This document shows positions 7,254-14,430 of a DNA stretch of 18,193 bases, piece after piece; position 1 is the stretch's first letter, and each line of letters starts with the position of its first letter. Source of the stretch: Betaproteobacteria bacterium (GTDB taxonomy: Bacteria; Pseudomonadota; Gammaproteobacteria; Burkholderiales; Casimicrobiaceae); NCBI GenBank assembly GCA_005888955.1, contig VBCS01000226.1, positions 1 to 18,193 of the forward strand, written 5' to 3'. The notes under the pieces were generated by a model. It was given only the letters and a program-made list of their open reading frames with translations. It had not been told where the DNA came from and searched no databases. The position numbers and the translations under genes were made by a program.

Positions 7254-8123
7254 TCAGGTGTTCCCGCGGCACGTTTCAGACGGAACCAGCGCCTCGCTCG
7301 AAACATCATGGAGGAATTGCTTCGTGACGTTCGCGAGCTGCGTGGGCGCCGTGAATACCAAGGTGTGCGCCACGCCGGGAATCTCCGCGAAGCGTCCGGC
7401 GGGAAGGCGTCTCGCGATATCGCAAGCCCATTCGCGGCTGCAGATCGGATCGAGCTCGCCACGCACCACCAGTGTAGGCTGACGGATATGCGCCAGTCGC
7501 TTCTCCATAGGGTCTCGCAAGCCGTAATAAAAGGTCTTCCATACGCGCCAGCGGCCGCACTTCACGTAATCGTCACGCGAGATCGCCATCATGTCCGGAG
7601 GATCGTAGCCGAGGTTCTGCCGCCAGCGAACGAGTTGCCACAGAACGCTGCGCTCTCGCGGCGGAGTCGTCGGGCCTTGCAAGATCGCCACTGTAGCGAT
7701 CGTGGGATGCCGTTGCAGAGCGGCGGCGATGATCTGACAGGCCAGCGAATTGCCCAGCAGCACGACGCGCTGCAGTCGTATCCGTTCCAGCCAGGCGGCG
7801 AGGCTATCAGCGAGCTCATCGATGGTAAACACCTTGTCCGGCTTCGTGCTGTCGCCGAAGCCGGGAAGGTCGGGAATGAATACCGCATACTCGTCCATCA
7901 ACGCCTGGGCCGTGGGCAGCATGTAACGACACGACAGCCCGAGGCCATGGACGAGCACGATTGGCCTGGCGCTTGGGGCCGACGCTCGCGTGCGCTTGTA
8001 AAACACTGAAAGACCTTCGACGTCGATCCGTGCGTCCTCGAAGCGGTTGAGATCGACGCGCTTGGACAGCGCCGCGTGCGCTGCTGCGGCTGTTTTCCGG
8101 GAGCCGAGGGCGCGAGCGTTCAT
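7254..8123 (-). CDS. Alpha/beta hydrolase with complete catalytic triad
   Basis: 289 residues, alpha/beta-hydrolase fold enzyme. Oxyanion-hole segment VLVHGLGLS at about 56-64, DLPGFGDS at 85-92, nucleophile elbow GNSLA with Ser126, acid Asp225 in RGELDP, and His253 in PGVAHT. All three catalytic residues fall in the usual order and spacing, so it should be an active esterase, lipase or C-C hydrolase type enzyme. No signal peptide is seen, so it is probably cytosolic. The start at 8123 is chosen because its ATG overlaps the TGA of the upstream hydrolase by four bases (8120-8123). An extension of the frame upstream lies inside that gene. Last gene of the minus-strand cluster. Substrate unknown. 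Confidence 0.88.
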   Translation of the reverse strand: MNARALGSRKTAAAAHAALSKRVDLNRFEDARIDVEGLSVFYKRTRASAPSARPIVLVHGLGLSCRYMLPTAQALMDEYAVFIPDLPGFGDSTKPDKVFTIDELADSLAAWLERIRLQRVVLLGNSLACQIIAAALQRHPTIATVAILQGPTTPPRERSVLWQLVRWRQNLGYDPPDMMAISRDDYVKCGRWRVWKTFYYGLRDPMEKRLAHIRQPTLVVRGELDPICSREWACDIARRLPAGRFAEIPGVAHTLVFTAPTQLANVTKQFLHDVSSEALVPSETCRGNT

Positions 8124-8914
8124 GGGTTCGACGGGAGATGCATCTCTGCCTCGCGGTGCGTCAGCATCGCGCGCCACAGTGTCCGCCACGCCTTCCAGTC
8201 GTGTCCACCGGCAACGGTAAAGACTCGGTTTCGGGGCAAGTTGTTTGCCAGCAACGTATTGGCGCGGACGATCCAGTCCCGGTTGCCGTAGCCGAGATAC
8301 ATCTGCGGCGCCGGCTGTTCCTGTGGCAGCGCATAGGCGCCCTTCAGCCACCACCATATGCGGCGAGGATAATCAGTGGTTGTAATCGCGCCCGGGTCCC
8401 ACGCGCTCAACCCTCCGGCTGCGGCAATTTCCGCAATGAGATCGTCCTCGCCCAGGTAGGGCGCGAGAAGCATCAGACCGTCGATGTCGCTGGTGTTTTG
8501 CATCGCGTAGAGCAGGGCGCCAAATCCTCCCAGCGAGATCCCGACCAGCCAGACCGCCTCGTAGCCGCAGGCTCGGGCAGGCTCGATCACGTCCTTGTGC
8601 AGTCGGTCGAGCACGCTCACCTGAAAGTAATAACCCGCATGCAAGTCGGCCACGAGCATATCGGCCGGTTTCCGGCTTGCGCACACCGCTTCCATGAAGC
8701 GATTGCGCTCGAAATCCTCCACCACGTCGCTAATGCCCGGCAGGAACACCATTAGCTCGGAAGCCTGTTGATCGCCACAGCTGAATTTCTGCACTACGAG
8801 TGGCGTCGCCGCCGAGAGCAGCCCTTTCAGTGCGGGATAGCGGCGCACTACGCCGCAGAGCGCCGCCCGGCGCAGGCGACGAAACCGATACGAAAAGACG
8901 CGTTTTATGTGCAT
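8120..8914 (-). CDS. Alpha/beta hydrolase-like protein
   Basis: 264 residues. The basic N-terminus (KRVFSYRFRRLRRAALCGVVRRY) is followed by an alpha/beta-hydrolase core: LMVFLPGISD at about 54-63, nucleophile elbow GISLGGFG with Ser127, a candidate acid Asp213 in YGNRDW, and His238 in GGHDWKAW. The VGISLGGFGALLYA segment and the GGHDW ending resemble esterase-D/thioesterase-like hydrolases. The basic amphipathic N-terminus could bind membrane or nucleic acid, but it has no clear signal-peptide core. No strong ribosome site precedes the ATG. Its stop overlaps the start of the next hydrolase, so the two are probably translated together. Substrate unknown. Confidence 0.85.
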   Translation of the reverse strand: MHIKRVFSYRFRRLRRAALCGVVRRYPALKGLLSAATPLVVQKFSCGDQQASELMVFLPGISDVVEDFERNRFMEAVCASRKPADMLVADLHAGYYFQVSVLDRLHKDVIEPARACGYEAVWLVGISLGGFGALLYAMQNTSDIDGLMLLAPYLGEDDLIAEIAAAGGLSAWDPGAITTTDYPRRIWWWLKGAYALPQEQPAPQMYLGYGNRDWIVRANTLLANNLPRNRVFTVAGGHDWKAWRTLWRAMLTHREAEMHLPSNP

Positions 8915-8987
8915 GGCGTGTCGGTGCAGCGATAGCGATCAACGCGCGATTGGTGCTTTCGCGCGTGCCAGCGCGCTGGCCGCGGAT

Positions 8988-10424
8988 CTAGGCCGTCCAC
9001 GACAGGCGGGTGCCCGCGCTGTGCGAGCGTATGAAATCCCGGGCCGTTGCGTAAGGCATCGGCGGCAGCACGCGATTGACGTTGCCGAAGCGGCGCTCGA
9101 GATCGCGGCTGTAATTCACGAACGTGGCGAAGTCCTGGGGATACGCACGCCTATCGACCCCGACGTAGTAACCCTGCTTGCGCGCTTTCGCAAGGCACTG
9201 GTCCCAGTCCTCGATTGCCGCAAGTCCGATGGAGCGGACCCCGTGCGAGAACAGCATCATGGCGATCTCGTCAAAGGGCGGGCGTCCGTCGAGATATCGC
9301 GTGAGGGACGCATGCGAAGGCAGCATGTTGAAGAACATCCAGAACGGCACCAGGCCGGCCCGCAACGCGCGGTGCGGGTCCATGAGAATGAACGATTCGA
9401 CCAGCAAGCGCTTCGCTTCGATTCCATGCTCGCCATACCATTTCGCGTGAAGGTCGGCGATCAACGGGCTCAATTCCTCCGGATGGGAAAATGACAATCT
9501 TTCGACGCGATAGCCGTTGCGTTGCGCAAAGGCCTCAATCGCGCTGTCGAGCGTCTTCTCGAACCCCCATTCGGCTTCCGGTCGCAGCGCATCGGGTTCC
9601 GGCGCTGTCCAGCGTCGAACACTGGCGTGCGTCTGCTCGAGAAAGGCAGTCACCCGCGGGCCGCCGTGCAGGTATTCGTCCGCCGTCGGTCCGCCGAGCG
9701 CCCCCATCTGGAACACATAGCGATCGGCGAGCTGAGTGGTCGGCCACGGCAGTGCGCAGTCGACGATGCAGATCGTCGCCCCGGGCTCGAGGCACTGCTG
9801 CATGAATGTCTCGTAAGCGTCGGGAAGGCGCAGGTACTTGAGCCGAAAATAGGACATGAGCTGGACCATAAGCCGGTCCTGACTCGGATCGTGCATGTGA
9901 TGCAGTTGCACGTCCTGGTGCTCGCCGAGGAAACGCAGCGCCAGCGGGCGCATGCGAGCAAGCTCCGTTGCAACGTCGTTCGGATCCAGCCGACGGTGAG
10001 CGACCGGCATGAGATAAGTCTGTGGCAGCCATGGGATCCCACACGCGGCACACAGATGCATGAGCGCCCCGTTGGACGAGCCGATCATCATCGCGGGATA
10101 GCGCTTCTTCGGATAATGCTCGCATAGCCAGCGTGCGACGCCCGCGGGATCAGTACGCGCTCCGACAATCTGCCGTGGCGCGACGGCTTCGGTCCAGCCG
10201 CTTACCGTGTAGACCGCATTGCGCACGATGCCCGGCATGTGGTTCACCAACCCGCCGACGCCGCTCATAAACGGGATCGCCCATCGCGGGAACGAGCCCA
10301 GCGCGATGAAATCCTCGTCCCGGCAATGGCTCGCCAGCGCGCGCACCATCGCCGTCGCAGAATCGAAGTTCGCGATCTTGGGCTTCAGCGGGCGCTCTTT
10401 AGCAGCCGGTTGAACGTGGCGCAT
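8988..10424 (-). CDS. Unrecognised 478-residue protein with GSSNG nucleophile-elbow-like motif
   Basis: The long frame is uninterrupted and has protein-like composition, but I cannot name a family. Around 109-124 a hydrophobic strand leads into GSSNGALMHLCA, which has the G-x-S-x-G form of an alpha/beta-hydrolase nucleophile elbow (Ser117). A clear partner Asp and His are not evident. Other distinctive stretches are HHMHDPSQDR in the middle and the CIVDCALPWPTTQLADRYVFQ strand-loop region. Near the C-terminus, VPFWMFFNMLP is hydrophobic but too short to be a certain membrane segment. No signal peptide is seen. It is followed by two alpha/beta hydrolases on the same strand (73-base gap) and preceded by a CapA-type remnant, so it sits in a hydrolase-rich unit. 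Function unknown; a divergent hydrolase or acyltransferase role is only a suggestion. Confidence 0.75.
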   Translation of the reverse strand: MRHVQPAAKERPLKPKIANFDSATAMVRALASHCRDEDFIALGSFPRWAIPFMSGVGGLVNHMPGIVRNAVYTVSGWTEAVAPRQIVGARTDPAGVARWLCEHYPKKRYPAMMIGSSNGALMHLCAACGIPWLPQTYLMPVAHRRLDPNDVATELARMRPLALRFLGEHQDVQLHHMHDPSQDRLMVQLMSYFRLKYLRLPDAYETFMQQCLEPGATICIVDCALPWPTTQLADRYVFQMGALGGPTADEYLHGGPRVTAFLEQTHASVRRWTAPEPDALRPEAEWGFEKTLDSAIEAFAQRNGYRVERLSFSHPEELSPLIADLHAKWYGEHGIEAKRLLVESFILMDPHRALRAGLVPFWMFFNMLPSHASLTRYLDGRPPFDEIAMMLFSHGVRSIGLAAIEDWDQCLAKARKQGYYVGVDRRAYPQDFATFVNYSRDLERRFGNVNRVLPPMPYATARDFIRSHSAGTRLSWTA

Positions 10425-10449
10425 GTCGTGACGGTTGTGGGGTCAGGCG

Positions 10450-10593
10450 CTAGGTGATCATGGGCCCGAGCAAGAACCGGCTGTCCGGCTTCAGCTCGAA
10501 CGACGTGTCGAAACGACGGCCTTGGTCGGATCTGGTCGATTCCACGCGTCCTGTCATCACGTCGCCGCAAAGTAAGAGCTTGATCGTTCGCAT
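10450..10593 (-). pseudogene. Frameshifted N-terminal remnant of a CapA-family protein
   Basis: A short frame starts at 10593, 13 bases after the archaemetzincin stop, and reads MRTIKLLLCGDVMTGR, the hallmark N-terminus of CapA-type (poly-gamma-glutamate capsule, metallophosphatase-like) proteins. In the family this is followed by GIDQ. Here GIDQIRPRPSF does follow, but in another reading frame, so an indel lies right after GR. In the original frame the product stops after 47 residues, whereas family members have several hundred. Everything downstream of about 60 residues is absent, and the next gene begins 25 bases after the stop. It is best read as a degraded gene, although translation as a 47-residue peptide cannot be excluded. 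Confidence 0.6.
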
Positions 10594-10606
10594 CCGCGCA
10601 TTGCGA

Positions 10607-11506
10607 TTATATCGATAACCGCGCGATGAACGCGATCCGCCTGGTCAGCCATACAGCCTCCTCGCGGAATCCTGCATTCAGATAGAAATCCAGCAGCCGC
10701 CTATAGCGCGCTACGACATCGAACCCGATGCTCTCCTGCAGCTTGCGCAGATCCACCGGACACAGATGCGTCGGGCGCGCATCGCTTTCGGCCAGGTGAT
10801 TCGAGCCGTTCATGAGGCAATGGAAATAGATGCAATGCTGAATGCCGAACATGTGCGTCATCTCGTGCGCCAGCACCTTGCAGCTTCTTCGCAACAGCAG
10901 TTGCCCGGAATCCTTCGCCCCTTCGTTGCAGAAACGCGGATCGTAGCGGGCAAAGCTGTAGATGCCCACGCGCCCGCGCAGCGAAGCCTGGCCGAAGACA
11001 AAGTTCCACGATGGATCCGGATAGAGATCCTCCATGGTGATGCCCAGCAGCGCATATGCATCCATGTGCAGGCGCCCGCGCAGAAGCGCCAGAATATCGG
11101 TCGTGAGAAGCTGCCGCTGGTGTGTATACGAGTTATGGCGCGCGGTGACGCCGCTCGCTGCAATGTCGAGCGCTGGAAGAACGGTCACCTCGAGAGTGAA
11201 AAAGGCAGCGGCGAACATCTGCAGTCGTTCCAGCGGCGGGCTGCTTCCCGGGATGAATGAGCCCAGTGGCTGCAGGTAGAGCTTGCGCCGCCTGGCATCC
11301 GGCCGATGCGGCACCGAACGAACGAAGTCCGCAAAGCCTTGGCCCGGCTCCGGATGGTTTGCGAGCCAGTCATTGGGGCCCGGTACCGGCAGCGCAGCGA
11401 AGTCTCCATGCGGCTCCAAACCCCGGCGCAATGTGGCCGACAGCTGCATTGTGGGACCGATGGCGCTCGCTTGTTCTTCAGGCCCGGGTGGGGTGAACGC
11501 AGCCAT
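10607..11506 (-). CDS. Archaemetzincin-type zinc metalloprotease with altered C-terminal Cys
   Basis: 299 residues, archaemetzincin (M54, AMZ) family. The N-terminal half has KLYLQPLGSF (75-84), VTVLPALDI (107-115) and the family block around 146-190: MDAYALLGITMEDLYP, WNFVFGQAS and VGIYSFARYDP. The active site is HEMTHMFGIQH with His214, Glu215, His218, Gly221 and His224, followed by Cys225, Cys230-Leu-Met and GSNHLAES. The family usually ends this zinc-binding motif with a C-x-x-C pair; here it is Cys249-Pro-Val-Asp252, so the last cysteine is replaced by aspartate (codon GAT). The catalytic zinc site is intact. An aminopeptidase-like or processing role is known for some animal members; the bacterial substrates are unknown. 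No signal peptide is seen. It is the first gene of the minus-strand cluster. Confidence 0.88.
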   Translation of the reverse strand: MAAFTPPGPEEQASAIGPTMQLSATLRRGLEPHGDFAALPVPGPNDWLANHPEPGQGFADFVRSVPHRPDARRRKLYLQPLGSFIPGSSPPLERLQMFAAAFFTLEVTVLPALDIAASGVTARHNSYTHQRQLLTTDILALLRGRLHMDAYALLGITMEDLYPDPSWNFVFGQASLRGRVGIYSFARYDPRFCNEGAKDSGQLLLRRSCKVLAHEMTHMFGIQHCIYFHCLMNGSNHLAESDARPTHLCPVDLRKLQESIGFDVVARYRRLLDFYLNAGFREEAVWLTRRIAFIARLSI

Positions 11507-11764
11507 GCGCCTTCACGATACGCGAAAAGGCGATGGATAATCTGTGCCTACGGGAACGGACGCGCAATCGGCAGCTCGCCGCTGATGCGCCATGTAATTC
11601 TTACCACGCCCTGGTACCTGGTGCCGATGCAAGGCCCGCGGTGCGGCGAAAGCAATGCCGGCGCGATCGGTTTCCAAGAGCGAGCAAGCTAGCAGGATAA
11701 AGAAAGCTGTCAGGGCACGTTGTTTGCTTACTACACGACGGTCATTCGACGCGAGGAGGCAACC

Positions 11765-12271
11765 ATGCCTGAACGGAAGACGATAGAGCGCGCTCGGGAA
11801 GACAAGCGCGAGGGCAAGGCACCCAGCACGCAGGCGGGTGAATTTGTGCGCGAGGAAATGGAACACATCCGGGAGGGCAAGCACGGCGCCCGCTCGACCA
11901 AGCAGGCCATTGCGATCGGACTGTCGAAGGCGCGCCGCGCCGGCGTCGATCTCCCGCCGCCGGAAAAGGGAACAGTATCGGAAAAGACCCGGCGCAGCGC
12001 CGAGCGCGCTTACGAAAAGGGTCAGCATGGCGAAACGGGCGTGTCGAGAACGCGCTCGCGGGCAATCGTCGGCGCGCTGAAGCGCGAAGGTACCGCGGCT
12101 GCGTCGAAACCGGCGCTGGCCCAGCAGGCGCGTTCCGCCGCCCGCCGCCGCGGCGCCGCCGATCTTTCTGCCGCAGCGCAGAAGGCTGTACGAACCAAGG
12201 GACCGGTCGAGCGCTCAGCCGCCGCACGCAAGGCAGCTCGTACCCGCGCGGGGAAACGCCGTGGCGCTTGA
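11765..12271 (+). CDS. DUF6496 protein with histone-H1-like basic tail
   Basis: 168 residues. Residues 1-60 are the DUF6496-type block: STQAGEFVREEMEHIREGKH at 21-40 and GARSTKQAIAIGLSKARRAG at 41-60. A second copy of similar style follows at about 73-107 (KTRRSAERAYEKGQHGETG, RTRSRAIVGALKREG). The tail from about 110 is almost only Ala, Arg, Lys, Ser and Gly, with AAARKAARTRAGKRR at the end, like histone-H1 or AlgP-type DNA-binding tails. A nucleoid-associated or stress role is plausible but unproven. The start at 11765 is chosen for GAGGAGG just upstream. An in-frame ATG at 11720 lacks such a site. It is divergent from the archaemetzincin, with 258 bases between them in which I see no confident promoter. 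Confidence 0.85.
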   Translation: MPERKTIERAREDKREGKAPSTQAGEFVREEMEHIREGKHGARSTKQAIAIGLSKARRAGVDLPPPEKGTVSEKTRRSAERAYEKGQHGETGVSRTRSRAIVGALKREGTAAASKPALAQQARSAARRRGAADLSAAAQKAVRTKGPVERSAAARKAARTRAGKRRGA

Positions 12272-12382
12272 CGCACCGTGATGGACACGGCCGCGTGCGT
12301 GCTGCAGCAGATTCCCTTTCGATGCAGCGCCGCCCTGCGGCGACCACGCCCGCGGCCATGAGCGGGCCCGAGGAGGAGGAGG

Positions 12383-12676
12383 ATGGCACGCCAAGCTCCC
12401 GTAACGCGTCCAGCATCGCCGGCGGAATTATTGCCGCCCGGTCTGCGCGGCGCGCTGACCCCGGACTCGGGGACTCAAGCGCCCGAACAACCAGAGCCGC
12501 CGGTCGCGGAAAATGCGCAAGGCAAGATCGATCCGCAAGCGCGGCATCGCATGATCAGCGAGGCGGCGTATCGGCTATATGCACGCCGCGGATATGTCGA
12601 AGGTTTCGAGCTCGAAGACTGGATGCAGGCCGAGGCTGAAGTTGACCGACAGCTCGGCAATCCCAGCGCGAGCTGA
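12383..12676 (+). CDS. DUF2934 family small protein
   Basis: 97 residues. The first half is low-complexity and Pro/Ala-rich (RPASPAELLPPGLRGALTP). The second half, from about 54, is a DUF2934 module: HRMISEAAYRLYARRGYVEG, ELEDWMQAEAEVDRQL. That domain is a short helical unit of unknown function found in proteobacteria, often beside stress genes. The start has a very strong GGAGGAGGAGG run right against it (12371-12382). It follows the DUF6496 gene by 111 bases on the same strand and may be co-transcribed. Confidence 0.85.
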   Translation: MARQAPVTRPASPAELLPPGLRGALTPDSGTQAPEQPEPPVAENAQGKIDPQARHRMISEAAYRLYARRGYVEGFELEDWMQAEAEVDRQLGNPSAS

Positions 12677-12820
12677 TCGGAGCGTGCTCCGTTAGCTGCG
12701 TCTCGGCCGAATTTGCTGTGAGTAAGCTCGGTTTGGCGCGGGGATTCCCTGGTCGCTACAGCTAGCACCAGCTCGATACGAACGAACCCGACCAGACCCG
12801 GCGAGCCAGTAAAGCATTGC

Positions 12821-12945
12821 CTACGCGGCCATCCTCTGGGCCGGCAGCTCGTTCTCCGACGCAGGCCGCACTTCTTGAAAATGCTCTGTACATGGGTCTT
12901 GACCATGAAGGCGCTGATATCCATTGCCTGGGCGATTTCCTTATT
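12821..12945 (-). pseudogene. Remnant of a LuxR/NarL-type helix-turn-helix C-terminus
   Basis: On the minus strand, 12945 to about 12860 reads NKEIAQAMDISAFMVKTHVQ then SIFKKCGLR, the helix-turn-helix of LuxR/FixJ-type response regulators. A one-base phase change then gives ENELPAQRMAA and a TAG at 12823-12821, fitting the normal end of such domains (a ...RSRTELAA... type tail). Upstream of NKEI the frame loses similarity, and no receiver domain or start is present. The piece is therefore truncated at its N-terminal side and frameshifted, a decayed regulator. It lies antisense to the unused upstream extension of the sigma-factor frame. Confidence 0.65.
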
Positions 12946-12975
12946 GAAGAGAAAGCTTACGGAGACAAGTCACCG

Positions 12976-14430
12976 ATGAACGCGGATGCGGCCGAGCGCG
13001 TGCGCGAGACGACCGACGCCATCTATCGCGGCGAATCGCGCCGCGTCTTCGCCACGCTGGTCCGGCTGCTGGGCGATTTCGACCTCGCCGAGGAGGCGCT
13101 CCACGATGCCTTCCGGGCGGCGCTCGAGCAGTGGCCGCGCGATGGCGTGCCCGCGAACCCGCGGGCCTGGCTCGTGTCAGCGGGTCGCTTCAAGGCGATC
13201 GACGGCGTACGCAGGCGCGCGCGGTTCGACGCCATCGAAGATGTCGCCGAGCAAGTCGAAGCCATCGTCGATGATGCACCTCTGCCCGGCGACAACGAAA
13301 ACATCGAAGACGATCGGCTGCGGCTTGTCTTTACCTGCTGCCATCCCGCCCTGTCGCCGGATGCGCAGGTCGCGCTCACGCTGCGCGAAGTCTGCGGACT
13401 CACGACCGAAGAGATCGCGCAGGCCTTCCTGAGCGCCGCGCCCACGCTCGCGCAGCGCATTGTGCGCGCCAAGGCAAAGATCCGCGACGCCCGCATCCCC
13501 TATCAGGTGCCGGCGCCGGACGAGCTGACGGAGCGGCTGGACAGCGTGCTGCGCGTGGTCTACCTCGTGTTCAACGAGGGCTACTCCGCTTCGTCCGGCC
13601 CGTCGTTGACGCGGGTTGGTCTCTCCGGCGAGGCGATACGTCTCGGACGGCTGCTCGTCGAATTGCTGCCGGAGCCCGAGGCGATCGGATTGCTGGCGCT
13701 GATGCTGCTGCAGGAATCGCGGCGCGCGGCGCGCACCTCGCCCGCGGGCGAGCTGGTCCTGCTCGGTGACCAGGACCGCTCGCTCTGGAATCGGGCGCAG
13801 ATCGCGGAAGGGTCGGCGCTGGTGGAAAAGGCGCTTGCCTCGCGGCGCTTCGGCTCGTATGCCCTTCAAGCCGCAATCGCGGCGGTACACGCCGACGCGC
13901 TCACCACCGATGCCACGGACTGGAGCGAGATCGTCGGACTCTACGACGTCCTGCTGCGCGCCGATCCGTCTCCTGTAGTCGAGCTGAACCGCGCGGTGGC
14001 GGTGGCGATGCGCGACGGCCCTGCGGCCGGGCTCATGCTCATCGACGCCATCCTCGCCCGCGGCGATCTCCAGGACTACCACCTGGCGCACGCGGCGCGG
14101 GCGGACCTGTGCCGGCGATTGGGGAAGGCGGCAGAGGCGCGGGTCTCCTATCTCGGGACTAAAGGCAGGTGCGTCGCGCCCGCCGGGCAGGTTGTCGATT
14201 TCGGCCGTCCCCGTTCGACTATCCGATGTAAACAGCCTGTGCCCGGTCTGCTCGACCTACGCGAGCGGGGGTCGAGCTGCAATCCCACCGACGCAACCGA
14301 CTTGTCATCAAGGAGCGCCGATGAAGTTCCTGTGCCTGATCTGCGCCGAAAAAATGATGGAGCATATGCCGGAGCCCGACGCGGAGAGGCACTACGAGGA
14401 GTACCGCGAGTTCACCGAAGCGATAAGTAA
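12976..14430 (+). CDS. ECF42-like RNA polymerase sigma factor, C-terminus probably damaged
   Basis: Extracytoplasmic-function sigma factor with the long C-terminal extension of the ECF42 group. Sigma region 2 lies at about 17-85 (LAEEALHDAFRAALEQWP, NPRAWLVSAGRFKAIDGVRR) and region 4 at about 114-172 (LRLVFTCCHPALSPDAQVAL, CGLTTEEIAQAFL). The extension follows, with LVFNEGYSAS (197-206), LMLLQESRRAAR (242-253), LGDQDRSLW (263-271), AIAAVHA and PSPVVELNRAVAVA (331-344). Start at 12976 by the family N-terminus; GGAG lies 11 bases upstream. Similarity ends at Ser391-Tyr392 (14151), where relatives go on for about 25 more residues. Here the frame instead runs 92 codons through a promoter-like repeat and 110 bases into the next gene. 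The core is intact; the end looks truncated by deletion. It likely directs transcription of the adjoining DGPF genes. Confidence 0.85.
   Translation: MNADAAERVRETTDAIYRGESRRVFATLVRLLGDFDLAEEALHDAFRAALEQWPRDGVPANPRAWLVSAGRFKAIDGVRRRARFDAIEDVAEQVEAIVDDAPLPGDNENIEDDRLRLVFTCCHPALSPDAQVALTLREVCGLTTEEIAQAFLSAAPTLAQRIVRAKAKIRDARIPYQVPAPDELTERLDSVLRVVYLVFNEGYSASSGPSLTRVGLSGEAIRLGRLLVELLPEPEAIGLLALMLLQESRRAARTSPAGELVLLGDQDRSLWNRAQIAEGSALVEKALASRRFGSYALQAAIAAVHADALTTDATDWSEIVGLYDVLLRADPSPVVELNRAVAVAMRDGPAAGLMLIDAILARGDLQDYHLAHAARADLCRRLGKAAEARVSYLGTKGRCVAPAGQVVDFGRPRSTIRCKQPVPGLLDLRERGSSCNPTDATDLSSRSADEVPVPDLRRKNDGAYAGARRGEALRGVPRVHRSDK
14193..14219 (+). promoter_or_regulatory. Putative ECF42-type promoter (copy 1)
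   Basis: TGTCGA (14193-14198), 17 bases, then CGAC (14216-14219). This fits the TGTCGA/CGA[T/C] form that I recall for ECF42 target promoters, and it recurs upstream of the second half of the module. It would give a leader of about 95 bases before the first DGPF gene. It lies inside the run-on frame of the sigma gene, which supports the view that the true sigma gene should end before it. Confidence 0.55.

Noticed and set aside
8120..8357. Upstream extension of the second alpha/beta hydrolase (367-residue version)
   Set aside because: It lies wholly within the upstream hydrolase gene; the ATGA overlap at 8120-8123 gives the natural start.
11513..12028. 171-residue open frame on the minus strand, upstream of the archaemetzincin
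   Set aside because: Much of it is antisense to the DUF6496 gene, it has no ribosome site, and it shows no family motif.
12817..12975. Longer sigma-factor start (537-residue version)
   Set aside because: The extra N-terminus is antisense to the LuxR-type remnant and unlike any sigma factor; the family N-terminus begins at 12976.
13177..14091. 304-residue open frame on the minus strand
   Set aside because: Antisense shadow of the sigma-factor extension, caused by high GC at third positions.
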